A stretch of DNA of 50,977 nucleotides, taken from assembly GCA_031292095.1 (NCBI GenBank), contig JARLHU010000126.1, forward strand, positions 1 to 50,977, written 5' to 3'. The notes under the pieces are model-generated. The model saw only the letters and a list, made by a program, of their open reading frames with translations. It was not told the DNA's origin and did no database searches. Shown here piece after piece: positions 22,545-30,704 of this stretch. Numbering within the stretch: the stretch's first letter is position 1; every line of letters begins with the position of its first letter. The DNA is from Desulfosporosinus sp. Lineage in GTDB: Bacteria; Bacillota; Desulfitobacteriia; Desulfitobacteriales; Desulfitobacteriaceae. The translations under genes were made by a program, and so were the position numbers.

Positions 22545-24158
22545 TTAAGAATACATCGTTTCTAACAAAACTCTAACATCTTCGTTTTCTATATATTCAT
22601 CGAAAGTCATCACCCGATCGAGTAGTCCCTTAGGTGTAATTTCAATGATACGGTTAGCAATGGTTTGGACAAACTGGTGATCTTGGGATACGAAAAGAAT
22701 ATTTCCATTAAGATTTGTCAAGGAATTATTGAGTGCTGTGATGGACTCCATATCCAAGTGGTTGGTGGGTTCATCCAATATTTGTACATTCGAGCCGCTG
22801 AGCATCATTCGGGAGAGCATACAGCGCACTTTTTCCCCCCCAGAAAGAATGTTAACTGGTTTCAGCGATTCATCTCCGGAGAAAAGCATTCTCCCTAAGA
22901 ATCCTCGCACAAAGGATTCCTCAGGGTCTTTGGAATATTGTCTCAGCCAATCAACTAGATTCAGGCTCGTCTCAAAATAAGGTGAGTTATCGAGCGGGAG
23001 ATAAGCTTGTGTCGTTGTAATTCCCCAACTAAATTCTCCGCTATCTGGAGTAATTTCGCCCATTAGAACTTTAAATAAGGTTGTCTTAGCATTGCCGTTG
23101 GGGCCGACGAAGGCAATCTTGTCTCCTTTATTGACTATAAACGAGATATCATCAAGCACCTTTTCGCCACCAACAATGACCGTTAGGTTCTGTACGGTCA
23201 AGATATTATTGCCGGCTTCTCTGTCCGGGGTGAAAGCAATATAAGGATATTTACGGGAGGAAGGCTTAATATCGTCCAGAGTTAACTTTTCTAACTGCTT
23301 TTTACGGGAGGTTGCTTGCTTGGCTTTAGAAGCGTTGGAGCTAAACCTTTGAATAAATTTCTGTAAATCTTCAATTTTATCTTCTTTTTTCTTATTAGAC
23401 TCTCTCATCAATCTTAGCGCCAATTGGCTTGATTCATACCAAAAATCATAGTTACCCACGTATAATTGGATCTTACCAAAATCAATATCGGCGATGTGCG
23501 TACAGACCTTGTTTAAGAAATGCCTGTCATGAGAGACCACAATGACGGTATTTTCATAATTGTACAGAAAGTTTTCTAACCAAGAGATCGAATGCAGGTC
23601 TAAATGGTTAGTCGGTTCATCGAGTAACAGGATATGAGGATTACCAAATAGAGCTTGAGCGAGTAACACGCGAACTTTTTCGCTCCCGTTAAGGTCTTTC
23701 ATTTTGCTGCTTTGGAGTTCTTTACCAATTCCTAACCCCATTAATAATTCCGAGGCCTCTGCCTCTGCTTGCCATCCGTTGAGTTCAGCGAAATCGCCCT
23801 CGAGTATGGAGGCCTTAATTCCGTCCTCCTCAGAAAAGTCCGGTTTAGAATAGAGAGCATCTTTCTCTATCATGATCTGATATAACCTAGAGTGCCCCAT
23901 TATTACGGTATTCAGCACTTCGGATTCTTCAAATTCAAAGTGATCTTGTTTTAAGACGCCAATGCGTTCGCCAGGCGTTAGAATGACATCACCACTGCTG
24001 GAGTCTACTTCACCAGAAAGTATTTTTAAGAAAGTAGATTTTCCTGCGCCATTGGCTCCAATTAACCCGTAACAGTTTCCAGGGAGAAATTTCACATTAA
24101 CGTCTTCAAATAATGCTCTCTTGCCGAATCTTAACGTTATCCCACTAGTACTAATCAT
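22545..24158 (-). CDS. ABC-F family ATPase (YkpA/YbiT-like)
   Basis: A 537-residue soluble protein with two ABC domains and no membrane segments. Domain 1: Walker A GANGAGKST, signature LNGSEKVRVLLAQAL (LSGGE altered to LNGSE), Walker B HILLLDEPTNHLDL. Linker with the Lys-rich ABC-F hinge (ASKAKQATSRKKQLEKL) about residues 240-300. Domain 2: Walker A GPNGNAKTT (altered from GxGKT), signature LSGGEKVRCML, Walker B VQILDEPTNHLDM. ABC-F proteins act on the ribosome. This length and the short hinge fit the YbiT/YkpA branch rather than antibiotic-resistance types. The Asn-Ala in the second P-loop is unusual but, from memory, occurs in this branch. Confidence 0.88.
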   Translation of the reverse strand: MISTSGITLRFGKRALFEDVNVKFLPGNCYGLIGANGAGKSTFLKILSGEVDSSSGDVILTPGERIGVLKQDHFEFEESEVLNTVIMGHSRLYQIMIEKDALYSKPDFSEEDGIKASILEGDFAELNGWQAEAEASELLMGLGIGKELQSSKMKDLNGSEKVRVLLAQALFGNPHILLLDEPTNHLDLHSISWLENFLYNYENTVIVVSHDRHFLNKVCTHIADIDFGKIQLYVGNYDFWYESSQLALRLMRESNKKKEDKIEDLQKFIQRFSSNASKAKQATSRKKQLEKLTLDDIKPSSRKYPYIAFTPDREAGNNILTVQNLTVIVGGEKVLDDISFIVNKGDKIAFVGPNGNAKTTLFKVLMGEITPDSGEFSWGITTTQAYLPLDNSPYFETSLNLVDWLRQYSKDPEESFVRGFLGRMLFSGDESLKPVNILSGGEKVRCMLSRMMLSGSNVQILDEPTNHLDMESITALNNSLTNLNGNILFVSQDHQFVQTIANRIIEITPKGLLDRVMTFDEYIENEDVRVLLETMYS

Positions 24159-24281
24159 TATTAAATCTTTCCTTTATAATAAATTTATTTTTACTCAAGG
24201 ATATATTATATCATTCTATCATGAGAAGATATAGATGGCTAGATTTAGAAAGATTAGTTACAATTAGGAACACAGTGAATT

Positions 24282-24638
24282 TCAGTGAATCTGATCCCTT
24301 TCTGCTTCATCTAATATAGTTCTCAGAACCAAAATGCCAGACATAGTTTTAGGAAATCCAGCGCTGGGTCCCACTAGGAGAATAGCGTGTTCAATTTCCT
24401 CCTTAGTGCAACCGCTGTAGAAAGCTTTTAAAATATGCGTTCTTAGCGCCCGGGGATATTGGCACTCTGTGGACAGTGCTACTTTGATTAGCCAACATGT
24501 CTTTTCATCTAAAGGGCCCCCTTCCTGATGGACTAGCTGACCGTATTTTTCATAGGCCTTATAGATATTCTCGTGGTGTTCAGTGAAATATTTCAAGTTA
24601 AGTTCTGTACTGTCAAGATTGTCAAAATAATCATCCAT
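24282..24638 (-). CDS. Carboxymuconolactone decarboxylase-family protein lacking CxxC
   Basis: A 118-residue all-helical CMD/AhpD-like protein. The core helix reads ALSTECQYPRALRTHILKAFYSGCTKEEI. Only one cysteine is present where AhpD-type proteins have CxxC, while the downstream His is kept. It is therefore unlikely to be a thiol peroxidase reductase. GFPKTMSGILVLRTILDE matches the family C-terminus. On the minus strand a TTTAAAGGAGAAACC-type ribosome binding site precedes the ATG at 24638. It stands alone. Role unknown. Confidence 0.78.
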   Translation of the reverse strand: MDDYFDNLDSTELNLKYFTEHHENIYKAYEKYGQLVHQEGGPLDEKTCWLIKVALSTECQYPRALRTHILKAFYSGCTKEEIEHAILLVGPSAGFPKTMSGILVLRTILDEAERDQIH

Positions 24639-24705
24639 GATGGTTTCTCCTTTAGGCAGTTTTCTATATTATTCTCCAAGTATATAATTTCTATTCTAAC
24701 CTAAC

Positions 24706-24797
24706 CTCGAACATCCATGTTCGAGTCATGGCCAGTGGTCCCTTCTCACCATCACGGCGCCTAGCCATCCATGGCCAGCGCTTCACTAGTGGTGTCG
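24706..24797. repeat. Modular palindromic repeat element, copy 1
   Basis: Contains the perfect palindrome CTCGAACATCCATGTTCGAG (24706-24725, 9-bp arms around CC), then GTC(A)TGGC, then a second palindrome GCCATCCATGGC (24764-24775) ending in TGGCCAGCGCTT (24772-24783). The same modules, in a different order and number, recur at 42766-42876. The rest of the 249-bp gap to the gene at 24889 shows no ORF. Confidence 0.7.
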
Positions 24798-24888
24798 ACT
24801 TTACTCATTTTCAGGGTATAATTGTGATACTGATCCCAACTATGAACCATATGACTCATGGTATATTTAACAAAAGGAGAGATTAACT

Positions 24889-25128
24889 TTGCCAAAAATG
24901 GAGATGGATCTCACGAAAGAAGTAAGAAAGGTTCTCGTTGAGAGTTTAAAGAGATACTATTGGAATGAGAGGAATGAAGAACTTAATTGCTTAGGTGCGG
25001 AGTTACTGCTTGATTTTATTGTTAACGAGATAGGACCGTATATTTATAATAAAGCTATAGAAGATTCGTATGCTTATATGAATGAACGCATCGAGGATAT
25101 GCTCGGCCTTGAGAAACGCCTTAGGTAG
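24889..25128 (+). CDS. DUF2164 family protein
   Basis: A 79-residue protein matching DUF2164: KEVRKVLVESLKRYYWNE, then LGAELLLDFIVNEIGPYIYNKAI, the conserved EIGP-x-IYN-x-A core. The family has no assigned function. Start TTG 24889 is supported by AAAGGAGAG 9 nt upstream and by the usual family N-terminus. It is 11 bp upstream of the glycosylase gene and probably co-transcribed with it. Confidence 0.8.
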   Translation: MPKMEMDLTKEVRKVLVESLKRYYWNERNEELNCLGAELLLDFIVNEIGPYIYNKAIEDSYAYMNERIEDMLGLEKRLR

Positions 25129-25139
25129 GAGGGTCCTGA

Positions 25140-25637
25140 TTGAATCTGCTGACTTCATTTCAGCCCATCATTGATGAGCATTCACGCCTCTTGATACTGG
25201 GGTCCATGCCAGGGGTAGAATCCCTGAGATTACAACAATATTATGCAAATCCTAGGAACCAATTCTGGAAAATCCTCTATACCTTATTCAATTCGGAACC
25301 CAATCCGGACTACGAAGAAAGGGTGTCCTTTGTTAAAAGTAAGAAAATTGCTGTTTGGGATGTCATAGGAAGTTGTTATCGGGAAGGTAGTCTGGATTCA
25401 AATATTAGAGAAGAGAAAGTGAACAACTTTAGTGCTTTGTTTAAGACATATCCTGACCTAAAAACCATTCTGTTCAATGGCGGTAAAGCATACGAAACTT
25501 ATAAAAAGTGGATTGGCTTCGGTACGATACCAAATTTAACGTTTCATAAGCTAACCTCTTCAAGCCCAGCGAATACTAAGCGATATGAAGAGAAACTGAG
25601 GGAATGGAGCGCACATTTCAAGATTCCCGATTATTAA
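25140..25637 (+). CDS. DNA-deoxyinosine (hypoxanthine) glycosylase, UDG superfamily
   Basis: A 165-residue base-excision repair enzyme. The family signature LILGSMPGVESL (motif 1) is followed by QYYANPRNQFWKIL and later by VWDVIGSCYREGSLD. The C-terminal motif LTSSSPAN contributes the DNA-intercalating loop. These are the features of the hypoxanthine-DNA glycosylase group, which removes deaminated adenine. TTG 25140 is preceded by GGAGGG. The stop overlaps the convergent DUF815 stop by 4 bp, inside a perfect hairpin. Confidence 0.85.
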   Translation: MNLLTSFQPIIDEHSRLLILGSMPGVESLRLQQYYANPRNQFWKILYTLFNSEPNPDYEERVSFVKSKKIAVWDVIGSCYREGSLDSNIREEKVNNFSALFKTYPDLKTILFNGGKAYETYKKWIGFGTIPNLTFHKLTSSSPANTKRYEEKLREWSAHFKIPDY

Positions 25638-25648
25638 TCGGGAATCTT
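25620..25648. terminator. Hairpin covering both convergent stop codons
   Basis: AAGATTCCCGATTA (25620-25633) and its exact complement (25635-25648) make a 14-bp inverted repeat around one base. It encodes the last codons and stops of the genes on both strands. T runs are short on either side, so it may work as a weak bidirectional terminator or as an mRNA 3'-end protector. Confidence 0.6.
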
Positions 25649-26986
25649 TGTTGCATCATGTCCTTCAATCCAATCGACAAATTGTCTTGCCGTCCGTGCG
25701 GAACGGCCGTTGTACCAAAGCGCCCATTGCAGTGCCTCTTTTTGGAGCCATTCTTTGTCGAATTTTAAATTTCTATTGGCAGCGATTCCAGCGACTATTT
25801 TCAGATACCGGTTTTGATCCGGTGATGAGAACACCACATTAATGCCAAATCTATCTGCGAGCGAAAGTTTTTCCTGCATGCTGTCTCTAGCATGTACTTC
25901 TTCATTTGAGTTGCCTGAATGCAAGCCCGCTCTCTCACTAAAATATTCCTTTACCAAATGTCTGCGGTTGGAAGTGGCATAGATTACAATGTTGGGGGTT
26001 TTACTTTCAAGGCCACCCTCAAGCATCGCTTTCAGCGAGGTATAGTTCTCCTCATTGTCCCCAAAGACCAGATCATCGACGAAAATAATAAATTTTTGGG
26101 CTCTATTTTTTAAAAGCCTAATAATCAGGGGGAAATCAGCAAGATAGGCCTTGGGAATCTCGAGCATCCGCAGTCCGTGACTGTGGTATTCATTGAGTAT
26201 GGCTTTGACAGTCGATGATTTTCCAGTGCCCCGATCTCCATAAAGAAGAACATTGTTGGCCGGAAAGCCTTTTAAAAACTGAAGTGTATTTTCAATTACC
26301 CTCGAACGTTCACTTTGGTAATCCACCAGTTCGTTTAAGGTGATCGGATCAGGACTATCGATTCCTTTGAGGTAGCCCGGTCCATCAGATTTCTCCCAGA
26401 CAAAAGCATGATAATGAGCAAAGAGGCCACTTCCGTAGGTCTTGTGGAATTTTTTGAGCTCTTCTAGACTGTCCTGCCAGACGTGGCAGGCATTTATGCG
26501 TTCGGTTATGTAATTGAGATGGTTTGAAGGACTGAAAGAATGACTTTCCAATACCCACTCTGGAAGTTTTTCAATGAGGGCATGATGGGGATCATTTTTG
26601 AAGAGCTCGGAGAGGTGGGCCTTAACTAAAGCAGGATCCAGCTGAGCTACAAGTTGAAGCCCGTTCAGATCTTGGGCAGCAGCTTTCTCAATCACACGAT
26701 TGGAGCCGTTAATCTGCACAGCTTGCTGTTGAAACGTGAAGGGATTTTCATCAAAAATTATTTTTTCGAGGACATAATCTTGGAGTGACATTGTGTCGCT
26801 TTCTTGAGCAAGTTCAAAGTAAAATTCATGATAAGAGTTGATAACCTCTCTAAAGACTACGTCCGTTTTGTTTAAGGAAATAAGCAGTGCTGTCAACTTA
26901 CTAAAGACCCTATTCTCTAAGAGTCCCCTGTAAATAGAAAGAGAATCTAATGCCAGTAATGCGGAAGCTAATTTGCTGTGTTCCAT
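25634..26986 (-). CDS. DUF815 family AAA ATPase
   Basis: A 450-residue cytoplasmic protein. The N-terminal half is helical; the C-terminal half is an AAA-type NTPase with Walker A YGDRGTGKSSTVKA and Walker B KFIIFVDDLVFGDNEENYTSL, followed by YATSNRRHL (sensor 1) and SLADRFGINVVF. The arrangement VLLYGDRGTGKSS...VDDLSFE is diagnostic of DUF815. ATG 26986 (MEHSKLASALLAL) with GGGGAGGG upstream is preferred over an upstream ATG at 27079. Function is not established; the fold suggests a chaperone-like or loader ATPase. Confidence 0.88.
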   Translation of the reverse strand: MEHSKLASALLALDSLSIYRGLLENRVFSKLTALLISLNKTDVVFREVINSYHEFYFELAQESDTMSLQDYVLEKIIFDENPFTFQQQAVQINGSNRVIEKAAAQDLNGLQLVAQLDPALVKAHLSELFKNDPHHALIEKLPEWVLESHSFSPSNHLNYITERINACHVWQDSLEELKKFHKTYGSGLFAHYHAFVWEKSDGPGYLKGIDSPDPITLNELVDYQSERSRVIENTLQFLKGFPANNVLLYGDRGTGKSSTVKAILNEYHSHGLRMLEIPKAYLADFPLIIRLLKNRAQKFIIFVDDLVFGDNEENYTSLKAMLEGGLESKTPNIVIYATSNRRHLVKEYFSERAGLHSGNSNEEVHARDSMQEKLSLADRFGINVVFSSPDQNRYLKIVAGIAANRNLKFDKEWLQKEALQWALWYNGRSARTARQFVDWIEGHDATKIPD

Positions 26987-27210
26987 AATAATCCCTCCCC
27001 TAAGCAAGTATAGCATTCGAGTGATTATTAGGAAAGAAAGGAAGAGGAAATTCGCTGAATATGTCAATTTCTCAGACATCCATCCGTCAGCAGATTATAG
27101 ATCTGCGGAATTGATAGGAAACCATGAAAGTAGTATAGAAATAGCAATTCCAAGATGTGGTAATGGTTGTCCGCGTGGTGTATAATCCTCTATAGATGAA
27201 GTAATCAAGA

Positions 27211-29076
27211 TTGGAATATTTGACGATTTATCAATTTCTTTGGTCGGGGTATTTGGGGGTTAAGTATTTGTTAGAGCCAAAAGAACAGTATGAAAAACGA
27301 AAAACGTATTATGCTCGGCGGTTAGAAAGCCTAACCCAAACGATTAACCACTTAAGTAATGTCAGACTCGTTACGTTCCTGGCGGGGTGTGTGCTGACTG
27401 TATTTTTCTATATGACCCAAAGATTTTCTTCGGGTTTGGAAATGTTTATCTTGACGTTGGTTATTTTTACTGGCTTAGTCCTGTGGCACCAGAGCTTAAG
27501 AACTAAACAAAACTATATTCGGGCCCTTTTTGAAAACTATGATCAGGCTTTGAAGCGGTTAGCGGGAGAATGGAGATCCTTCATAGATAATGGAGACGAC
27601 TTTAAAGACCCGGCGCATCCTTATTCAGACGATCTCGACCTTTTTGGTTTCGGTTCACTCTTTCAATGGATTAATGTTGGGAAGACTTTTAGAGGAAGAG
27701 CAAAGTTGAAAGAAGCCTTGACTAAGCCCCCTGAAGAGATCGAAACAATTAAGAAGAAGCAGGAAGCTATCAAGGAACTTGCTAAAAATCTTGCTTGGCG
27801 GCAGCGCTTTTTAGCAGAGGCTAAGCTGACGAAGCGACCGCTGAATTCTCCGGAGCTAATTATTGAGTGGGCTAAGACTTATGACCCGACCTACCTGCGC
27901 TTGAGTGTTTTAATTCTAACTCGCGCACTCCCGATCATCACGAGTGCATTTTTGTTATATTACCTTCTCACTGCGAGAATTTCCTTCTGGTTTCCACTGA
28001 CAGGTCTCATAATTCAGACGGGTATACTGTTTTTAGGAAAACAAAGGGGCAAAGTGCTTAATGCTGTCTATACGTATAAAGACAGTATTAAGGTTTATGA
28101 AAAAATGCTTGAGCGGTTTGAAAAACGAACCTTTCAAGCGGATTACCTGCAAACTCTGAAAAAGGGCCTATATAACCGTGACGGCAAAACGGCTTTTGAA
28201 CAGATTAGAAAGCTAGCGGGTTTGGCTGAGCTGATTGCCAATAGAGGCAATGCGATGTTTCTAATCATTAATATCCTCACCCTCTGGGATATTCAGTGCA
28301 TGATTGCCTTAGAGTCTTGGAAGGAGAAGTCGGGACGCTCTCTTGGTTGTTGGGTAGAGACCCTTGCTGAGCTGGAGGCCCTAGCTAGCCTGGCGATTAT
28401 TCATGCTGACCATCCAGACTGGGGAAGGCCAGACATCTCTGGAGAAAATCGAGATATTGTTCCCGTTAAAATGGGGCATCCGCTATTGAGAGAATCCGTT
28501 TGCAATGATTTATCTATGACAAAAGGCGCTGGAATTTTGTTAATTACCGGTTCGAACATGTCTGGGAAAAGTACTTTACTCCGGACGATGGGGATTAATC
28601 TTGTCTTGGCCTATGCAGGGGCCCCCGTGTGTGCTCAACGTTTTAGCTGTTCGTTGCTAAGAATATATACTTGTATGCGAGTGAGTGATAATCTCGGAGA
28701 AAATATTTCTTCCTTTTACGCCGAATTACTGCGAATTAAAGAGATTGTCAGTGCCTCAAAAACAGGAGAGAAGATTTTCTTCCTATTGGATGAGATTTTC
28801 AAAGGAACGAATTCACAGGATCGACACGCCGGGGCGAAGGTCTTGATTCGGCAATTAAGCAAGGTCGGAGCTATGGGTATGGTCTCCACGCACGATTTGG
28901 AATTAGGGGACCTAGAATACGAAAGTGATCGTAAAGTTCGAAACTACCATTTTCGTGAGTATTATAAAGATGATCAGATTCATTTTGACTATAAACTTCG
29001 GTCAGGGATTTCAACCACGCGCAATGCCATGTATCTGATCAAAATGGCCGGTATTGAGGTGGAGGGAACGTTTTAA
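27211..29076 (+). CDS. Membrane-associated MutS-like ATPase
   Basis: A 621-residue protein with a MutS-type C-terminal ATPase (MutS domain V) and no mismatch-binding domain. Walker A is TGSNMSGKSTLLRTMG. Walker B and the following loop are FFLLDEIFKGTNSQDRHAG, with the switch in STHDLELG. Hydrophobic pairs near residues 50-90 and 230-270 suggest membrane segments, and the middle is a helical clamp-like region. Such MutS-related proteins are widespread in Clostridia with unknown roles. TTG 27211 is a weakly supported start; the upstream 225-bp gap has TATAAT at 27181-27186 without a matching -35. A broken copy of the 3' end lies at 29582. Confidence 0.8.
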   Translation: MEYLTIYQFLWSGYLGVKYLLEPKEQYEKRKTYYARRLESLTQTINHLSNVRLVTFLAGCVLTVFFYMTQRFSSGLEMFILTLVIFTGLVLWHQSLRTKQNYIRALFENYDQALKRLAGEWRSFIDNGDDFKDPAHPYSDDLDLFGFGSLFQWINVGKTFRGRAKLKEALTKPPEEIETIKKKQEAIKELAKNLAWRQRFLAEAKLTKRPLNSPELIIEWAKTYDPTYLRLSVLILTRALPIITSAFLLYYLLTARISFWFPLTGLIIQTGILFLGKQRGKVLNAVYTYKDSIKVYEKMLERFEKRTFQADYLQTLKKGLYNRDGKTAFEQIRKLAGLAELIANRGNAMFLIINILTLWDIQCMIALESWKEKSGRSLGCWVETLAELEALASLAIIHADHPDWGRPDISGENRDIVPVKMGHPLLRESVCNDLSMTKGAGILLITGSNMSGKSTLLRTMGINLVLAYAGAPVCAQRFSCSLLRIYTCMRVSDNLGENISSFYAELLRIKEIVSASKTGEKIFFLLDEIFKGTNSQDRHAGAKVLIRQLSKVGAMGMVSTHDLELGDLEYESDRKVRNYHFREYYKDDQIHFDYKLRSGISTTRNAMYLIKMAGIEVEGTF

Positions 29077-29199
29077 GCAAACGAATCAAAAATGTAATAA
29101 GATTGTATATAGGGCTTGAAAGAGCTAGTTTTCTACATTATAATTGAGAAGAACTGGCTTATGCTGGAATTTCATTATAGGTTTGAAGGGGGAGATATC

Positions 29200-29511
29200 T
29201 TGAGTGAAATGAAGCAAATCCTTGATCGACTGACTGAGATGGGACAGGACATAAAAGATATTAAGACAGACGTAGCAGGGCTTAAAACCGATGTAGCAGG
29301 GCTTAAGACAAGAATGGGAAACTTGGAGAGTTCTGTGGAACAAATTAAAACACGGCAAGAAGTTATTATTGAACAAACGGCAGGGTTGCTGGAGTTTCGA
29401 ACAGAAACAAAGGCTGCTCTGGAAGAACTTCAAGAAGACCAATTATCCATTAAGCATATTTTAGGTAAACATGAAGTTGACATTCAGGGTTTACGTCGGA
29501 GACTTGCTTAG
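29200..29511 (+). CDS. Small coiled-coil protein
   Basis: A 103-residue hydrophilic, almost entirely helical protein. Residues 10-55 carry tandem heptad-like units (DIKTDVAG, LKTDVAG, LKTRMGN, LESSVEQ, IKTRQEV), giving a long parallel coiled coil. The rest (LEFRTETKAALEELQ...) stays helical. Proteins of this type occur next to restriction, chemotaxis or unknown genes and have no fixed role. TTG 29200 with GGGGGAGA just upstream is preferred. The same frame is open to ATG 29116, giving up to 131 residues. A terminator follows. Confidence 0.65.
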   Translation: MSEMKQILDRLTEMGQDIKDIKTDVAGLKTDVAGLKTRMGNLESSVEQIKTRQEVIIEQTAGLLEFRTETKAALEELQEDQLSIKHILGKHEVDIQGLRRRLA

Positions 29512-29540
29512 TATAGATAGTATAGAGGTTTTGCTTTGTT

Positions 29541-29568
29541 GCCCTCTCCACAACGGAGAGGGCGTTTT
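29541..29568 (+). terminator. Intrinsic terminator after the coiled-coil gene
   Basis: GCCCTCTCC (29541-29549) pairs with GGAGAGGGC (29555-29563), 5-nt loop, followed by GTTTT. Confidence 0.75.
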
Positions 29569-29581
29569 ACTCGATTCATTT

Positions 29582-29668
29582 GATGAGATTCGCTTTGACT
29601 ATAAACTTCGGTCTGTAATTTCGAATAAGACAAAGTGATGGATAAAAATATCAGGTATTGAGGTAGTT
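29582..29668 (+). pseudogene. Fragment duplicating the 3' end of the MutS-like gene
   Basis: Translation gives DEIRFDYKLRSVIS, a stop codon, then IKISGIEV. It is colinear with the C-terminus of the gene at 27211-29076 (DQIHFDYKLRSGIS and IKMAGIEV). The DNA TTTGACTATAAACTTCGGTC is identical in both, and a two-codon deletion and a TGA interrupt the copy. It is the residue of a second MutS-like gene or of a tandem duplication that spanned the coiled-coil gene. Confidence 0.85.
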
Positions 29669-29699
29669 GATTTCGTTCAGTTAGAGGGTGGATGGATCG

Positions 29700-30182
29700 A
29701 TGATTATAGTCAGCGCGTGTTTGCTTGGCCTAAATACGAGATATGACGGTTCGACGAATGTTCAGGCATTGCTAAAGAAATATAGCTCTTCGGGAAAGTT
29801 TATCCCGGTCTGCCCAGAACAATTGGGTGGATTGCCAACTCCGCGTGTTCCTGTTGAGATTATCGGTGGAACAGGCCAAGATGTTCTTAGTGGGCGATGC
29901 GAAGTTCAGGGAAAGCGGGGAGAAATAGTCACCTCGGAGTTTATTCTGGGGGCAAAAGAGGTTATTAAAATCGTAGAGATGGTTACTGTCACAGCGGCGA
30001 TTCTCAAGGAACGTAGTCCTTCCTGTGGGGTGAATTTTATTTACGATGGTAGCTTTTCACATCGGATAAAGTCCGGTCAGGGAGTCATGGCGGCAATATT
30101 AAAAGGGCATAATATTACCATTTATTCAGAAGATGACCTGACCGAGGGGAAGTTAATAGAACTGTTAAATGATCGCATATGA
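29700..30182 (+). CDS. DUF523 family protein
   Basis: A 160-residue protein of DUF523. Landmarks: VSACLLGLNTRYDGS at the N-terminus, VCPEQLGGLPTPR, and KERSPSCGVNFIYDG. The conserved cysteines (SACLLG, CPEQ, SCGV) suggest metal or Fe-S binding. Function is unknown; family members appear alone or fused to DUF1722. ATG 29700 is preferred over 29688 because AGAGGGTGG is 8 nt upstream. Confidence 0.85.
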   Translation: MIIVSACLLGLNTRYDGSTNVQALLKKYSSSGKFIPVCPEQLGGLPTPRVPVEIIGGTGQDVLSGRCEVQGKRGEIVTSEFILGAKEVIKIVEMVTVTAAILKERSPSCGVNFIYDGSFSHRIKSGQGVMAAILKGHNITIYSEDDLTEGKLIELLNDRI

Positions 30183-30320
30183 TGGCAATCAATCAGATTA
30201 GCGTTGATGGATTGTACACTTCTGCTGATTACTTAACTTGGCTTGGGTGAGTTCTCAATAAGGGGATACGCAATAAATTATGGTTAATATTATTATAGAA
30301 GAAGATTAGGAGTGGGACTT

Positions 30321-30560
30321 GTGAATAAAGTTTATATTGACCCCAATAAATGTGATCGTTCAGTCATGTGTCGGCCGAGAAGGTCTTGTCCTGAAAAAGC
30401 AATTACTCAAGAAAAACTCGGTCTTATAAAACGAGGCGTGGCAGTTATTGATTTGGAGAAATGTGTTGCTTGTGGAGAGTGTATCAAATTGTGCCCACAT
30501 GGAGCTATCCTGATGAAAGAAGCATCGGTAGGTCAAAGGAAAAAGAAAAAGAAAAAATAG
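30321..30560 (+). CDS. Small [4Fe-4S] ferredoxin with a polylysine tail
   Basis: A 79-residue ferredoxin-like protein. The C-terminal half has a normal cluster motif CVACGECIKLCPHGAI. The N-terminal half has CDRSVMCRPRRSCPEKAI, where the cysteines are spaced x5 and x5 instead of CxxCxxC, so the second cluster may be absent or atypical. The C-terminus is a run of lysines (GQRKKKKKK), unusual for an acidic-type ferredoxin and suggestive of nucleic-acid or membrane contact. GTG 30321 with GGAG 8 nt upstream is chosen over GTG 30312. Redox partner unknown. Confidence 0.78.
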   Translation: MNKVYIDPNKCDRSVMCRPRRSCPEKAITQEKLGLIKRGVAVIDLEKCVACGECIKLCPHGAILMKEASVGQRKKKKKK

Positions 30561-30623
30561 TGGATTAGTTTCCCCGTAACAACGAAACATGCAAAAGGAA
30601 CATATTGTGCTATTCTGTGGAAT

Positions 30624-30652
30624 TTGAAGTTGGGATTTTAATCGGGTATAAT
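30624..30652 (+). promoter_or_regulatory. Promoter of asnS
   Basis: TTGAAG (30624-30629), a 17-bp spacer, and TATAAT (30647-30652), 52 bp before the asnS start. No T-box leader is seen. Confidence 0.7.
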
Positions 30653-30704
30653 TTAAAATCAGGAAATTCTTAAACCTCAAGGGAATATATTCAGGAGGAT
30701 TAAC

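Noticed and set aside
24706..24735. TTCGAGTC strings resembling a tRNA T-arm, also at 42815-42824.
   Set aside because: No acceptor, D or anticodon arms can be drawn around them; they belong to the palindromic repeat modules.
27181..27186. TATAAT as the promoter of the MutS-like gene.
   Set aside because: No -35 at 16-18 bp and no extended TGn; too weak to list.
29265..29310. Short direct repeats (GTAGCAGGGCTTAA) that could suggest a repeat array.
   Set aside because: They are in frame and encode the heptad units of the coiled-coil protein; there are no spacers, so not CRISPR.
30561..30704. A possible T-box leader for asnS.
   Set aside because: The gap is only 144 bp, has a normal promoter 52 bp before the start, and lacks the T-box AGGGTGGNACCGCG sequence and a terminator.
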